In this document: positions 46,176 through 59,449 of the stretch, piece after piece
Layout: every line of letters begins with the position of its first letter
How positions within the stretch are numbered: position 1 is the stretch's first letter
Source: Cornus controversa
Taxonomy: Eukaryota > Streptophyta > Magnoliopsida > Cornales > Cornaceae
Direction of reading: 5' to 3'
Assembly (NCBI GenBank): GCA_026545225.1
Contig: CM048850.1
Coordinates: 8,891,001 to 8,955,000, forward strand
DNA length: 64,000 bases
Made by a program: the position numbers and the translations under genes
The notes under the pieces: generated by a model
Told to the model about the DNA's origin: nothing
The model's input: only the letters and a program-made list of their open reading frames with translations
Databases searched by the model: none

Positions 46176-46930
46176 TGTAATACCCCAAAATTTGAGGATA
46201 TTTAATTTGGAGTTAATTATTTAAATTGTTCATTTTATGGTGTTAATAATTGTTCCTCTTTGTTTAATGTGGATGTTGATTTGTTGCTATGTTTTGATTG
46301 ATTTTAAATGCTTGTGAAATATTTGTTTTAGATGTAAAAATTCTTTTAAATATTTTGGTTCGGTTTTTGTACTGAAATTCCTTGTATTTATTTTAATTAT
46401 TGTCGGGTTGGGCTAGGTTTTTGGATTTGGGCCACATTTATATGTATATATTTATATATGTGGGCTAAATATATTTAGGTTTATTATTTGAACTATTTAG
46501 AGAATTATTTTATTTTTTTTTAGAAAATAAAATATGGATAAAAATCAGAGAAAAAGAAATTAGGGTTCAGTCGTTTCTACGCACAGATGGCTTCTACGCA
46601 CAGACAGGGAGAAAATGGTACACGATAGGAAAAAGGAGAGAAGGTGATTTTGCTCAAAATCACATAGCAAGTTCAATCTCTTCACTTCCCCTTTGAAATT
46701 GTAAATATATATAAATATTTGTATCATTTGATTACATGCATATACATGTATATACATATAGGTTTACGTAATTTGAAATTTTTGCTTAATTGCATGTTAA
46801 AAGAATTTTCGTTTGAGAAAATTAAAGTCGTACCCCCTACCAGAATTTCTTAATGTTGTTATAATTTTGTTTCAGGATCTATTATTGTTGTACTTAAATT
46901 CTACTGTTAATGATCTTTCATATCTGGCCA
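46176..46930 (+). mobile_element. X-LTR 5' fragment (unit D)
   Basis: Starts TGTAATACCCC; copy of 29811-30580, including the stretch deleted from unit A. Right limit tentative. Confidence 0.6.
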
Positions 46931-47192
46931 AGTGATATTTCACGTGTCATTATTTCATGCAAGTGTACCATATACATGACATGTGTAGAATGTTGTGCAT
47001 AGTTCGGCAATGAATCTATAAATGTCAGTGTGGTATTGTAAATATATTCATGGGAAAAATATTTGGAGGAGTACACTGTGATGAACCAACCAACGGATCT
47101 TCTCTTTTTCATTAAATCCATTTGAATATGGCTAAGTTTCTTCAATATAAAATAGGAAAAATTATAAATATAATGACTTTTGGAAGCCAAAG

Positions 47193-50100
47193 TGAAATAC
47201 CCCCTAGAAAATTTCGCGCATGAGGTGGCCAATCTCATACACAAAACCTGGAAGATACATACAACTGGTAGCAACAAGCATAGAATACAAAAGATATAAT
47301 GAATAATTTTATAAAAGCAGAAAGAAAGTTCCTCTAAATTAAAATAAATGCTAACTAACCAAGTATATGTCCGGTAATACAATTTGGAAGTCCTGTAACC
47401 CAAGGACCCCTTAACCAGAATGAACCAAAGTTTTTAATTCTAAAATTAATACCAACAATCAAAGTCTCAAAAGGTCATAGTATGACTCTTGAAGAAGATA
47501 AATTCCTACCCTGTAATTGATGAGATTAGACGTCTGCTACAACCAAACCCTAAAACTCTATCCTCGCGGTGGAACCTGTCTGGAACCTGAAATATCAACA
47601 AAGTGGGTTAAACCCACGAGCAAGTTCTATCTACTACATCCCAATCAGAGAACCAATATACATACCCTCAGTATAAGGGACACAAAAAAATAAATCCATA
47701 GATTTAACATACAAGTTATTCTTTTATCCAGTTTCATGTTTCCAAAACAACAGTCATTATTTATAATATTCCACCCAAACCCTTATTATGCAAAAGTGAA
47801 CACATTCCTTAAGTTCAGCAGAAATAAACATAACATGAAATACTATCAAGTTTAAGCAATCCTAACATGTCACCATTTTATCCTTTGATACCTTAATAGG
47901 TATAGGTATATACACACTGGTCATTCCCTACCTAGTTCATGTTTTCATAAATCAAAATCATCTTATACGTTATCCCAACGAACCCTTATCATTCAACAAT
48001 GAACACCTTCTTTAAGTTCAAAGTAAAGAAACATATGCATGCATTTTATTAAATCTAGGCAATCATGACAAAGCAAATAAAATGCATAGATACCTTATTA
48101 GGTATGGGCGATCCTGACACGCCGGGTAATCCTGACATGCCAAATAAAATGTATAGATACCTTATTAGTTATGGGCGATCCTGACACGCCGAACAATCCT
48201 TACATGCCAAAATAAAATGCATAGATACCTTATTAGGTATGGGCGACCCTGACACGCCGGGCAATCCTTACATGCCAAAATAAAATGCATAGATACCTTA
48301 TTAGGTATGGGCGATCCTGACACGTCGGGCAATCCTTACATGCCAAAATAAAATGCATAAATACCTTATTAGGTATGGGCGATCCTGACACGCCGAACAA
48401 TCCTTACATGCCAAATAAAAACTTATAGATGCATTCCAATATGAAACATAAAATAAACAAGGTGCATTATGATTTAAATTTGCACAAACTAGTATTTCAA
48501 ATTATCCAACATGAAATTATCACCATAAGACAAATCATTCACAAGTAAACTATAATCACGTATTTGATGGGCATTTATATCCTTAAAGGAAAATACATTC
48601 AAGTAAACCAAATAACCCAAGCATCCATTGTAGAAGCAATTTCCCAACTCAACCTCCAATGCACTCAATTCTACGAGGGAGTCTAAACCTAAATTTTATC
48701 TAGGTTTCTAGGCCTATTCTACTTCTCAGAACCCTATTAAATCATTCTGGAATTTTCTAGAATTTTTGAAATTTTAAAAACATTTTTCTCGCAAAAAGAA
48801 AATAAAACATAATTCGAAGCATACGTTTACAACCAACACAATCACAAGGGAGAGTCATCTTCACATGAAATTTAAATCCCAGGTGCATGTTAATCCTATA
48901 AAGTTACCTAAATTTTTCTAGAATTTTCTGGAATTTTAAAATATTTTCTAAAAATAAAAGAAGGTGAAAATCCAACTTTTAGACACTTTAAAAATAAATT
49001 GAACAACAAGGAAAGATTATTTTGAGTTAAAAATTTAAACCCAAGTGTATTTAGCTTCCAGAGAATTACAATAAAAATTTCGAAATTTTTGGAAATTTCT
49101 AAGTATTTTCTAAAATTAAGAAGCTAAAAAAAACAGTTTTTAGACACTTTAAAAATTAATTTAAAGAGAATGGTAATTCATTTCAACATGAAATTTAAAC
49201 CCCAAGCTCCTTAAGCTCCCAGGAAGTTGACATAAAATTTTCAGAATTTTCAGAATTATAAAAGTATTTTTAAAAAATGATTTTTCCAAATTTTCAAGCT
49301 TTCCCAAAAAATTTCAAAAATACAAAACAAATATCAAAACAATTTGGAATGGGCCCATATTGGACCCAGAGGTGGGCCCCCGCGAGTGGGGCCGAAAAAC
49401 AGTTTTTTGGTCACCGGCCGGTGCCGGAGCCGGCGGCACGTGCTCCCACTCGCCGGCGGCGCGCGTGGGGGTCACACGCTGGCTGGGTTGTCTTCCCCAG
49501 CCCGGCGCTGATTCTGGCTTCGTCCGATCTCTGTTCAGCCTGATTTTTGTACCGTTATTCTCCTCTTGATCCCCTCTACCCATTGGTACAAAAAGCCCCA
49601 TAAAAAATTGTCTGAATCAAAAACCCCTAATTCACAAGTTCTAGGGTTCTTCGCAAAATTTAAAAATTTCAACTCAAATTTCTCACGTTCTATTTTATTA
49701 AAGATCAAGGGTTGTTTTGTAGACAATCACAACAGAGAATGCTTACGAATTAACATCTTTTCTCATCCTAAATTCATGCATAAACAAATTCCTATACAAT
49801 TTACACATACATTAAATATATATATGCATATATTCTTACATATATATATCTATACTTCTATATACAATTTAGCATAATAAATTTTCACGAAATTTATCCA
49901 TAAGAAGCAACAAAACAAAATACAATTATAAACAGATTTTCAATATAAACCAAATTCTTAAACCTAGACTATGCATACGGATTCAAAGGGGAAGAGAAGA
50001 ATCAAACTTGCCTCTTTGACGAATCAACTTGTTCACCCGATCGTCACTCCCTTCTCTCTTTCATTTACTCTTTGAGTTCTGTGCTTAAAGCAACGGCAAA

Positions 50101-50613
50101 AACCCTAATTTCTTCTTTTTCCTTTTTGTCTTAATTATTATTCTATTATTGATTTTTCTAAAACTAAAAAAAATAAAAAAAATAATAACAACAATAATAA
50201 CAATGATAATATAATTATAACACTGGCCCAACAATTTAAACAGATCCTTAGCCCAACCATTCCAGCCCAAATTCCTCTCTAGCCCAAAACAAAGCATTTA
50301 AAAGATTTAAATAAAACAACACATAATAAATAACAATTCACATAAAATGATAAAATAAATAAATAAACAGAGAAGTTTACATAAAATGATTGGAATCTAT
50401 AAAATATAACAATCCACATAAAATGATAACAGTCAATCTTATCAATTCACATGAAATGATAAAATGCATATAAAGGAAAATCAACTCACATAAAACGATA
50501 AAATATAGAGACAATGCATTTCACATGAATTAATAATAATAAAATAAAATAATAATATAAAGCAATTCAAATTTCTTTAAAATAATTGCCGTCCAAATTT
50601 CTGGGGTATTACA
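47193..50613 (-). mobile_element. Solo X-LTR, 3.4 kb variant
   Basis: 3421 bp, ends TGAAATACCCCC...GGGGTATTACA, flanked by CAAAG at 47188-47192 and 50614-50618. It is longer and more divergent than the other copies, with an expanded tandem array at 48090-48427 and a CpG-rich stretch at 49370-49510. It is absent from the orthologous site in unit B, so it postdates the duplication. Confidence 0.87.
48090..48427. repeat. 67-68 bp tandem array in the X-LTR
   Basis: Five units start at 48090, 48157, 48225, 48293 and 48361. Each holds the near-palindrome ATACCTTATTAGGTAT, then GGGCGATCCTGACACGCC and AATCCTTACATGCC. Other X-LTR copies have only scattered, decayed units. Confidence 0.9.
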
Positions 50614-51392
50614 CAAAGTCAAATGAATTATTCTAAAACGCCAACATGGACATGAAAAAAACTATTCATGCCCAAACTACTCTTACTATTTTGATGACCA
50701 ATGATAAAAAAAAAATGAACTAAATTTTTATCACTGGTTGTCAAAATAGTTTGCACAAAAATGACACATGCGTGCACAAAGAGTGGTACATACCTCGATG
50801 CACAAAAATGGTACCTACATGCACAAAAGTGGTACTTATACATGAAAATATTTTTTATATTTTTTTCTCCCAATTAAACATACTAATATAAATGACCTTA
50901 GAGTGTTATTCCTTTTCATTTCATAAATCATGTGGAAATAATTTTATATTTTTTATGCATATATGAAAGTACTCATGTACTAGTAATCTCTTAATGACAA
51001 ATAAGTGTAATTTGAGAGTTTGATCTAACAATCAACACAGATGACTCTACTTGTATATTTGTGGAACAAGAATGACACCTTAACGTCATACAAATGTTAT
51101 TTTAATATGTTTAATTGAAAAAAAAAAGTATTAAAAAATTTCCATTCAGGTACCATTTCTGTGCATGTAGGTATCACTTTTTTGGAGACCATTTTGATGA
51201 CCGATGATTAAAATTTAGTTCATTTTTTTTAGCATCGGTCGTCAAATATTTGAATAAAATGAACAATGTTTTTTTCATGTTCACATATGCATTTTAGGGG
51301 AATTCATTTTTTAAAATTTTATGATTTTGATTTCATGTATTTGTAAATTAAGCTTCAAAAGTTCATGTATTTGCAATTTTTTCTATAAAATA

Positions 51393-52052
51393 TTTTCACC
51401 GTAAGGTCTTTCTAATTTAAAGGGAAACACAGTGGTTTGACTTCCTAATCCGAATAGAGAAAACACAGTTGGCTTGATAAATCCTAATCCGAATAGAGAA
51501 AACACAGTTGGCTTGATAAATAGTGTGAGTTGTGCTTTTTTTAGGGCTAATATTGAAGATCATAGCCATTTATTTTTTTACTGCCCCAATTGCCCTTAGA
51601 ATTTGGAGATTCATTGCCTCAAAATGTACGTTCTCTTCAGTGTGCTTCATTATTTATCTGACATTGTTCAATGGGGTACGGGTTTTTCCAATTTGAGAGG
51701 TGGTTACCTATTGTAGTTATTATTTACTGAGCTGGTTCCTTGTATAGCTTTGCTGGCATGTCACAAAAACTTGAATAGATGTAACAAAAACTGGATAATG
51801 ACCATCATTTATATATATATATATATATATATTGTGTATGCAGTTAATCTTCCATTGAAAATCATTTATTCCGGACGTAACAAGCCGCTAGTACGTACAA
51901 CTCTTAGTTGTTGAATACAGGTTTATCACCCATATATACTTATTTTCTTTTTCTCATAGTAACATTCTTATGATAACAAAAAAAAAACAAAACAAAACAT
52001 CATAGAACTATATCATATATAGTACTAATTAACCCATGGCTTTACCTTGTAC
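51393..52052. other. 3' flank of MMP-D
   Basis: Copy of 4686-5272, with an extra 39-bp tandem duplication (51444-51482 and 51483-51521, CCTAATCCGAATAGAG...) not present in A or B. (AT)n near 51810-51832. No gene. Confidence 0.6.
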
Positions 52053-53021
52053 TTAAGAATACAAGGCGCGTATACCTTGGATATCGTCAGTATGCAGGTC
52101 CTTCTTGATAGTTGTACCAGAAAATGTTGCGTACGTAATGGTATTCGGATCAGCACTATGATCAAGCCCAAGAAGATGCCCTATCTCATGAACTGCAACA
52201 GATTCCAAGTCTATTTGGTTGCTGTTCGTCAGATTGGTGCTCCAATTCCCATCAGCATCATAGTGGAACCATCCTGTTGTTGGCGGAAAAGCATGAGCCA
52301 ATGTGCCAAATGGACCATCAAATGCATTCTCATTGCCATCGCCATGATTACCGCGATGGAACCCAATAACAATATCCCCAGTTGCACCTTGGGGAGCTTC
52401 CTGAAATGTGAATTGGCTCACAGCTTTCCTTCTATTAAAACCTTGCAAGCACACCGACCTCAGTACTTGCAATTCTACAACTTGGGCACTGGATTGGAAG
52501 CTATAAGTGAGACGAGTTTTTGTGGAAGGCCACTTTGGCATTCCTAGCAAGAATGCATATTGAGCAACCATGTTGAAAATTTTGGGTTGTTTCATTTTTC
52601 TGCTCGACATTGAATTTGGGGCATTGACAACATCAGGCCTGCCACATCTTGGGAGCATCATTTGTTGAACGGTTTTGGAGTCTAAATTTTCGGTGACCAT
52701 CAAGTGATAGTTTGATTGGTATGCTCTCACTACATACTCTAAAAGGTCATCGAATTCATCGTCATTTGCATGATGGGTTGCAGTAGTCTTTGGATTATGA
52801 TGATCAGTAGCATAGTTCAGGTAGCCAAACTTCTCAAGATAGCGTTTGAGCTCATGAAGGCCTTTCACTGTCTGGCCCTTGTGGCATCCCTCCAAGTGCT
52901 AGAGGAACTTGAAGGCATTTCCGGGAGGTTTGTTGTGATCTTTAGATTCAATAGTAGTGATAGGTATTGTCACAACAAGGAGGAGGGAAGCTCCTAAAAC
53001 AAGAGAGAGATTAGGAGCCAT
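52053..53021 (-). pseudogene. MMP-D, matrix metalloproteinase with early nonsense codon
   Basis: A 323-codon frame from ATG at 53021 with signal peptide, prodomain, cysteine switch PRCGRPDV, HRGNHGDG, HYDADGNW and HEIGHLLGLDH, and the unshifted ending HTDDIQGIRALYS. Codon 41 (52901-52899), Gln in all other copies (KFLQHLEG), is TAG; no other lesion is seen. The Met-turn is TITYATF, with Thr instead of Met. The TATA box at 53110-53117 is retained. If translation restarted downstream, the product would lack a signal peptide. It is the least damaged of the minus-strand copies. Confidence 0.92.
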
Positions 53022-53109
53022 AATATAATTAATATCCTAAGTTTGTTTGTTGTAGCAACAAAAGGCTTTGTGTTGGTGTTGTGTATGTACTGGAGTCTTG
53101 AAGACGAAT

Positions 53110-53117
53110 AATTTATA
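53110..53117 (-). promoter_or_regulatory. MMP-D TATA box
   Basis: TATAAATT on the minus strand, about 90 bp before the ATG; the X-LTR starts about 50 bp further upstream. Confidence 0.7.
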
Positions 53118-53169
53118 GAGAGGCCACTTTAGGTATGTGCATTTTCCAAGTTTGTAATTACAATTTTAG

Positions 53170-54848
53170 TGTGATACCCATAAAATTTGAAGATATTTAA
53201 ATTGGGTTATTTATTTATTTATTATTATTTAGTTGGGTTTTAATTATTTAAATGGTTTTAGTTAAATTTTGTCAAAGCCTGTTTTATTTGTTTAATGCGG
53301 ATGTTTGAATTGTTACTAAGTGCTGACTTATTTTAATTTTGTTTGTGAAATATTTGTTTTAAATGTATTTTTCTTTTAAATAAAATATATGGGTTTTGGG
53401 TTACATGTTCTTTAAAAATTTTATTTTATCAAAATGTGGGCTATATATATATATATATTATTTATATGTGGGCTAAGTATTCTATATTTATTAATATAAT
53501 TATTTAGGAATTTTATTTTAGTTTTCTAGAAAAAAAATTAAAATAAAAGAAAAAGAAAAAGGGGTTTGGTTTTCTGTCGTTTACATGTACAGAGACCGAA
53601 AGAGCATAAATGTAAGAGAGAAGGGAGAGAGTGAGCGTTTCATCCTGACGAGTTTCTGTTCGTCAAAAAGGTTAGTTCGAACTCTTCGCTTCCCCTTTAA
53701 ATTTGTAGACATATATATTATTTGTATATATATGTTGCTAGAATATATATATAATTTTTTTTTGTATTTAATTATGAAATTAAATGATTATGCAAGCTAA
53801 GGTGGATTTTGTCGATTAAACATGAAGAATCTAGGGCTTTGATACTACTATAGGGTATTTTTGCATATGTATATACATGTATATATGATTGTATAGGCGA
53901 GTGTGTGTGTGTGTGTATATATATATGTACTAACTTGAAATTGAGTTTACTGTATTCATTAGTTTTGAGGGTTTTTGTTCTGATCAATAGGTTGAGTTTG
54001 AAAATTTGAAAATCCTTGAAAATTTGGTTGCGAACCGTTGGGTAGATTGACGGGAATTTGAGTTAAAATTTTAGATTTTTAAAACTTGAAATTGGGTGTT
54101 TTGATTTGGGCTGCGAGAGGGCGTGAATTTGGTACCCGGGCGTAGCTTAGATTGAGATGAGTTCAATGGTATATTCATACCTGCGATTCGCTGCCTGAAA
54201 GTGGCTAGAAAATGGCAAAAAAGTTCTGGCACCATTGTTGATACGTTCTGTTGCAGTCCAGGGTATTTTAATTTTTTTTAAATTTGAAAATTGGTTTTTA
54301 ATTTAGAAAAATAGTAAAAATAATTTTTAAAATTGTTTTTAAATTCTAGAAAATTCTAGAAAATTTTGGGTAACCTTTTAGGAACATAATACACTTGAAT
54401 TTTAAATTTCAAGTGAAAATGAGCTTCCCTCGTGGTTAAATTGATTTTAAAAGTATGCCTCGAAATTGGGTTTTCATCTTCTTTTATTTGGAAAATATTT
54501 TTAATTGATGGTTGTATTTTTTTTCCCTTCCTTAATTGTATTCTTTGAACTTATAAATGTTCACGATATTTGATATTAGTTTAATTGTGTACGAGTTGTT
54601 TTATTGTGGTGATTGAACTTCTGTTAGATTAAATTAATGTGTTAAGTAGGTTAGATCCTTTATTTTGGTTTAATAGATTAGTTGTAGAGACTTGTAAGGA
54701 TTGTCAGGGGGCATGTTAGGATTGCAAATACCTAATACGGTATCTAGGGAGCTATGTAAGGATTGCTAGGGGGCATGTCAGGATTGCCAATACTTAATAA
54801 GGTATTCATAGATAGTATAGGAGACGTGTCAGGATTGTCTATGTTTAA
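53170..54848 (+). mobile_element. X-LTR upstream of MMP-D, left part
   Basis: Starts TGTGATACCC after TTTAG (53165-53169), the best preserved terminus of this insertion. It is broken at 54848 by a Tat-like element. The remainder of the LTR resumes at 60812, but with 216 bp (54633-54848) repeated. Confidence 0.85.
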
Positions 54849-55517
54849 TGATGTGGCTAAACTTGATTGTAGTTGTAAGATTATTTTTGCCCCTTTTCAA
54901 AATATAATTTAACCACTCGCAAGAGCACGAATCTTTGTAGATACGGTTCTATATAGAGGGTATCGATCCCACGAGGACTAGTTGTTAATTGTCTTGAAGA
55001 AACATTAATTCCACTTTAATTCTAAAATCAAGGTTTTGATTTTTGTTTTAAAACTATTGCATGAAATGTAAAAACACTAAATTTAAAGAGTTAAAAGTTG
55101 GGAGAGAGAACTAGGGGTGGTTTCCACCACTAGCCATTCACATGTCCATAAATGTAGCAAGCTTGGGATTTATAAAATTAAATGTCTAACAATGTCATTA
55201 GGCTTGTGACCTCAATGACATATCAAAAGATTAATGTGTGTGTGCAAACCTGTCATAATCCATCTTCAACAAGAATAGTTCTTCAGCCTAACTAATTACC
55301 CTACTCTCTAAGTGAACCTAAATGCATCCAAACTACCTTATCTTGGCATGGTTTATACAAGCAAGAACAACACATTCCATTCAAATACCATTACCTAGCC
55401 ATCATTTGCATTTCTTGTGGAAGATGTAAATGTTGTGCATTCACAAGATAGATTATACTCTAAGACAATAATAAAATCAACATCAAATGAACATATATAA
55501 GAAATGTATAAGTGTAC

Positions 55518-56909
55518 TGATCGGCGTTGAATGTTACGCATTCTAGCCTCTTAATTTACATATTTTATTCTCTTAGTGATAGTTTATATGTGATTTTACT
55601 CTGTTTTTGTGTTTTCTGTCTTTTTCAGGGCCTTAATGATTATTTCAAATAAAACCATGATTTTGGGCTTTTAAAGATGATATCCAAGAAGGTTATATGA
55701 AGCCTACATCTAATGGGTCCATTCAACTCCATATTTCAACTCAAATCAGCCCAAGGAAGAGGTTCAAGAGAATTACAACTGCTTAAGAAGATTACGGGCC
55801 TAAAGCCCAATTCTACACTGAATCCAGTTTTAATCCCGTTTTGGAAAGTGGACTGAAAACCTTATTTACGAGTATCAATTTGACTTAATTCCCGAATGGG
55901 TTGAACGAAATTAGATTCTGCACACTTTTGTATTTCAGGTAAATTTCATGAATCGGACTTCTACTGGGTCAAAACTTGGGCCGAATGTCAGCAGAAAAAT
56001 ATACCTATTTAGGGCTGCGGGAAAACCCTAATTATTTCCTAATTGGATTAGGACTTTATCTCCTAATTGGATTAGGACTTTATGTATTCTATTGGGGTAT
56101 AAAGAAGTGAATGAGAGGCTGTTTTGAGGAAGAAAAGAAGAGGAGGCCAAGGCAGAGAAGACAGAGACAATCCGAGTTTTATTTATTCATTATGTCTTTT
56201 ATTATTTTGTTATCTTCTTCTTCTACCATGTGTAACTAAACTCCTCAACTAGGGTTGAGGAGGAAACCTCCATTAATGAAGTGAAGTTCTTTTGTTCATT
56301 AATTGATTCTCATGTGTGTGATTTAATTGCTTATGATTTTTGCTTCTTGTGATTAATTATCTTATAATTCTTTCACCATCTATATCATGTATATGTGGTA
56401 GTTAGAAAATATTATAGTTAATCTAAGCTTAGGTTTGTATTTCTTAAAAGTGATAATCTTTGATCTTATGTTTTTCATTAAATTGGATACATAGGATGCT
56501 TAGAATTTTACACAAGTGAAGCGAAGGAAAATCTACCTTTTAATGTATTTTTCATAGTGCTTTATTGTTAAATCTTGAGTAAGCAATAGATTGATTTCTT
56601 GATTGCTACTCTAACTTTGGGAATTAATAAATGAATATTAGAAACTTCATGGATTTAATGGTGGTGGAATCCAAAACCTTAGTTATTTTCTTTATTTGAT
56701 TTCAATAGTGTTATTTTATTTTCATGTTAGTTTAATTTCTCTAAAATCAACTAAACTTGTGTTTAAACTAGATTAGTTTTAAATTATTTTGAATTTGTAT
56801 TAGTTTTTCTTCTCAAAGCATTCCCTTGGGTTCGACCTCGTTCTTGCCGATCTATACTTTAATAGATTCGTACACTTGCGAGTTATTTAACAATTTTAAA
56901 ACAACATCA
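55518..56909 (+). mobile_element. Nested solo LTR of a second Tat-like family
   Basis: 1392 bp, TGATCGGCGTTGAATG...AACAACATCA, flanked by TGTAC at 55513-55517 and 56910-56914. It has a TATA-like GGTATAAAGAAG near 56096 and an end region CCTTGGGTTCGACCTCG...CACTTGCGAG typical of gypsy Tat LTRs. It is opposite in orientation to the host LTR and has no coding part. Confidence 0.85.
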
Positions 56910-57352
56910 TGTACATTGTCACTAGACTAAGTAATCAACATTTAAATACAAATCCCAAATAGTGCTGCAAAAATGAACAAGTTTACATGGCTAGGGGTTT
57001 CACCCACACCCTAGTAGAGAAGTTAGTTGATCATGGCAGCCTTGCACTCTTCCATTGATGGAGAAAATGAAGCTTTAAGGTCCGGTTCAGCTCCCCTTCC
57101 TCCTCTCCCGAAAGTCTCAATGTATGTATCTCTTGTATTGTGAGAGAATGACTCCTTTTTGTGCTTTTGTGGCTACTTTTCATCCTTGGGGCCCACCATG
57201 TATATATATATAGCCATATATATACCAACTATATCACTAATGTCGCCATGTGTCTTATTCAAGTCAAAAAATCCCTCCAAGTCGTGCAAAAAGGGAGATT
57301 TTGTTGCAAGTGGGAGAGCAGGTGAGCAAGTGGGCAAGTGGTTCTGCAGAAT

Positions 57353-57443
57353 CTCGATTGATCGAGATTCTCGATTAATCGAAATTCATGCCTCGATCAA
57401 TCGAGATCTCGATTGATCGAGATCAACATCTCGATTGATCGAG
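57353..57443. promoter_or_regulatory. CTCGATTRATCGAG palindrome array in Tat-like LTR
   Basis: Five copies of the 12-14 bp palindrome TCGATTRATCGA (starting at 57353, 57370, 57392, 57408 and 57430) about 130 bp upstream of the LTR TATA cluster on the element strand. The motif recurs upstream of the element's extra ORF at 60798. Confidence 0.8.
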
Positions 57444-57630
57444 ATGCCTTAGCTTCATTTCTGAATTCTGCTCTTCAACTGCAAATGGCCTCAAACATTG
57501 CTCTTTTTGGTACAAAACCTGCAATACATCAAAAACATAAAAATACCGTAAACGTACCTCGGTAAACGTAATAATGAGACTAATATATGCAATAAAGAGG
57601 GTTCAAATGCATAGTATTGAACACTTATCA

Positions 57631-57647
57631 CACCCCCAAACTTACAC
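57631..57647 (-). promoter_or_regulatory. Tat-like element polypurine tract
   Basis: GTGTAAGTTTGGGGGTG on the minus strand, abutting the 3' LTR start. A second similar tract (TCTAAGTTTGGGGGTG) lies at about 58735-58750. Confidence 0.7.
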
Positions 57648-59449
57648 ATTGCTAGTCCCTTAGCAATGCAATGTTACAAAAATGAAATTAACTATCTTAT
57701 ACAAAAATTGAATCATGCTCAGTCATCAATTAGATAAAGGATGATTATCCGTTCATGTCACACTTGACAAATGTAACGAGTATTACAGAACTATGCGGTC
57801 ATTAGCAAAAATGGACTTTCACAAACTACAAACAGACGACAGTCCCTACTTAATGGCCAGTCCGAACAAAAATACCGATTCCAACCCCAAAATCCTCTTT
57901 GAAAAGTGAACATGTATTCTAACATGTGGCTTTGTCATATTTGGAGAAAAATAAGAACAAATCTGTTTTTAAAAGAAAAACTCATTGAAACGGTTCGACA
58001 CTGCTGTTCATTACTACAAAACATACATGAATGCTCATGTGCGGATGACCGTGCAATGCTTAGCTCTTTTTGCTTTCTTGTAAGCCCATGTAGCGGCATT
58101 GGGCCAATGACTCCCAAACCAATTGGTTTTAGGGCATTAGGTGAAGAAACACCCCTCGGACTTAATAACCGAGCTTACAAGGCGATGAGCTTAAACAAGC
58201 CACCCGCTTATTATTGTTCAACCTTGCACACTTATACGCGAATACTCCATGCTTAATGAGGCATAGAGATCCGGTTTATTGAGTGAGAAGGCTTATTGCA
58301 TATTTTTCTCTTGTTTTTTTTTTATTATTTTTTTTTACAACAACCGGAAGAACTCATTCTTTAAGTTGTTCAAATAAAAACAGAAATTTACAAAATTCTC
58401 CATCAGACTTATACCCCACAATTTAAAATGCATGTGTGCGAATTTGTGCGGTTAAGGACAAATTTAGGGCAAGAACCGTACGTATTCATATTTGGACAAA
58501 AATGTAGACCGTTCTAACCTATTACATAGCTTGCAAAAGTGCGGGTATTTACAATGTTAAAGTTCTTAACTACCTACTGCATTTACCTCGGACATTTATT
58601 CGAATGATCTTCCTTTAAAAAGCAAGACATCATAGCAAGCATGCAAAAATATCAAGAAAAAGAAAAACTGCTCTACAATGACAATCAATACAAAGACTAA
58701 ACATTGCATGCATATGCAAGTGGTATAGCATACCGCACCCCCAAACTTAGACGCAACATTGTCCTCAATGCTTGGACAAGAAGAACAAGGAAAGAATTTA
58801 CCGTGTCTGCAGAACGCGACAAAAATGGCGTTCCAACATGGCCGGTCATCCTGCAAATGAGAAAAACCTGCATGGAACACCAACTGGATGCCACGAGCAT
58901 TAAATGGAACAAAAAGTACATAAAGAGAACTTGATAAAAGAATTATGTACAAGCGAGAATGCCGAGATCACTGCACATCCAAGGCTCTGAACTGGTGTTT
59001 CCCAATTGACTAAGAGGTCTATGTGATAAGATATTGACTATCCAGGCACGCTAACGTATAGCATGTAAAAGGGTTGTCTTTCTTTATTAACGCCATACTG
59101 CGTTGAAGCAATCTCAACAGTATTGGGAATTTAAACCAGGCGGTAATAAACAAAAATCATCAACTGAATCGCATATAACAATTAGGCAAGTGGTACTTCA
59201 TACATAGTCAAAGAAGAGAGAGCAGAGATATTGGCAGAAAGTAAAAAGAAAGACAGTAAAGAGAACATATGCTATAACAGAAATGACAATTGTATTCCAT
59301 ATATGTGAACATGAGTTTCAGTACAAAGGGTACATGCATGTGGAATACACAAAAACTAACATGGCCAACATGACCTATCAAAAACAAAGAAAGAAAAATA
59401 ATAAAAAGTAAAGCAGAAAATACAAAAAGATAAAGCTACTCTAGGGCGG
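57648..59449. other. Tat-like element, noncoding 3' internal region
   Basis: AT-rich sequence between the extra ORF and the polypurine tract; no domain recognised in any frame. The frames between 57906 and 58952 on either strand look like chance. Confidence 0.5.

Larger units (their letters stand above)
47155..51383. mobile_element. Mutator-like MITE split by a solo X-LTR
   Basis: Same element as 30788-31595, with TATAAAATA at 47146-47154 and 51384-51392. A 3.4-kb LTR sits 38 bp inside its left end. MITE sequence resumes at 50619. Confidence 0.8.
54849..57630 (-). repeat. 3' LTR of Tat-like Ty3/gypsy element
   Basis: On the minus strand it begins TGATAAGTGTTCAATACTAT right after a polypurine tract and ends ...GTTTAGCCACATCA at 54849. 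Near its end it carries CTTGCGAGTGG and GGGATCGATACCC, a pattern common in Tat-lineage LTRs. It is 1385 bp without the nested solo LTR at 55518-56909. U3 holds the CTCGATTRATCGAG array (57353-57443) and TATA repeats (57201-57225). Confidence 0.75.

Noticed and set aside
48090..48427. Regular repeat resembling a CRISPR array
   Set aside because: Whole 68-bp units are alike, with no variable spacers; it lies inside a plant LTR with target duplications.
49277..49601. Open frames in the GC-rich stretch of the X-LTR (also 26538-26862 and 42976-43200)
   Set aside because: Low-complexity Pro/Ala/Arg products in all frames, not conserved between LTR copies; GC-rich sequence simply has few stops.
58596..58952. 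118-codon minus-strand frame
   Set aside because: No motif; it lies in the noncoding 3' internal region of the Tat-like element and overlaps open frames on the other strand.
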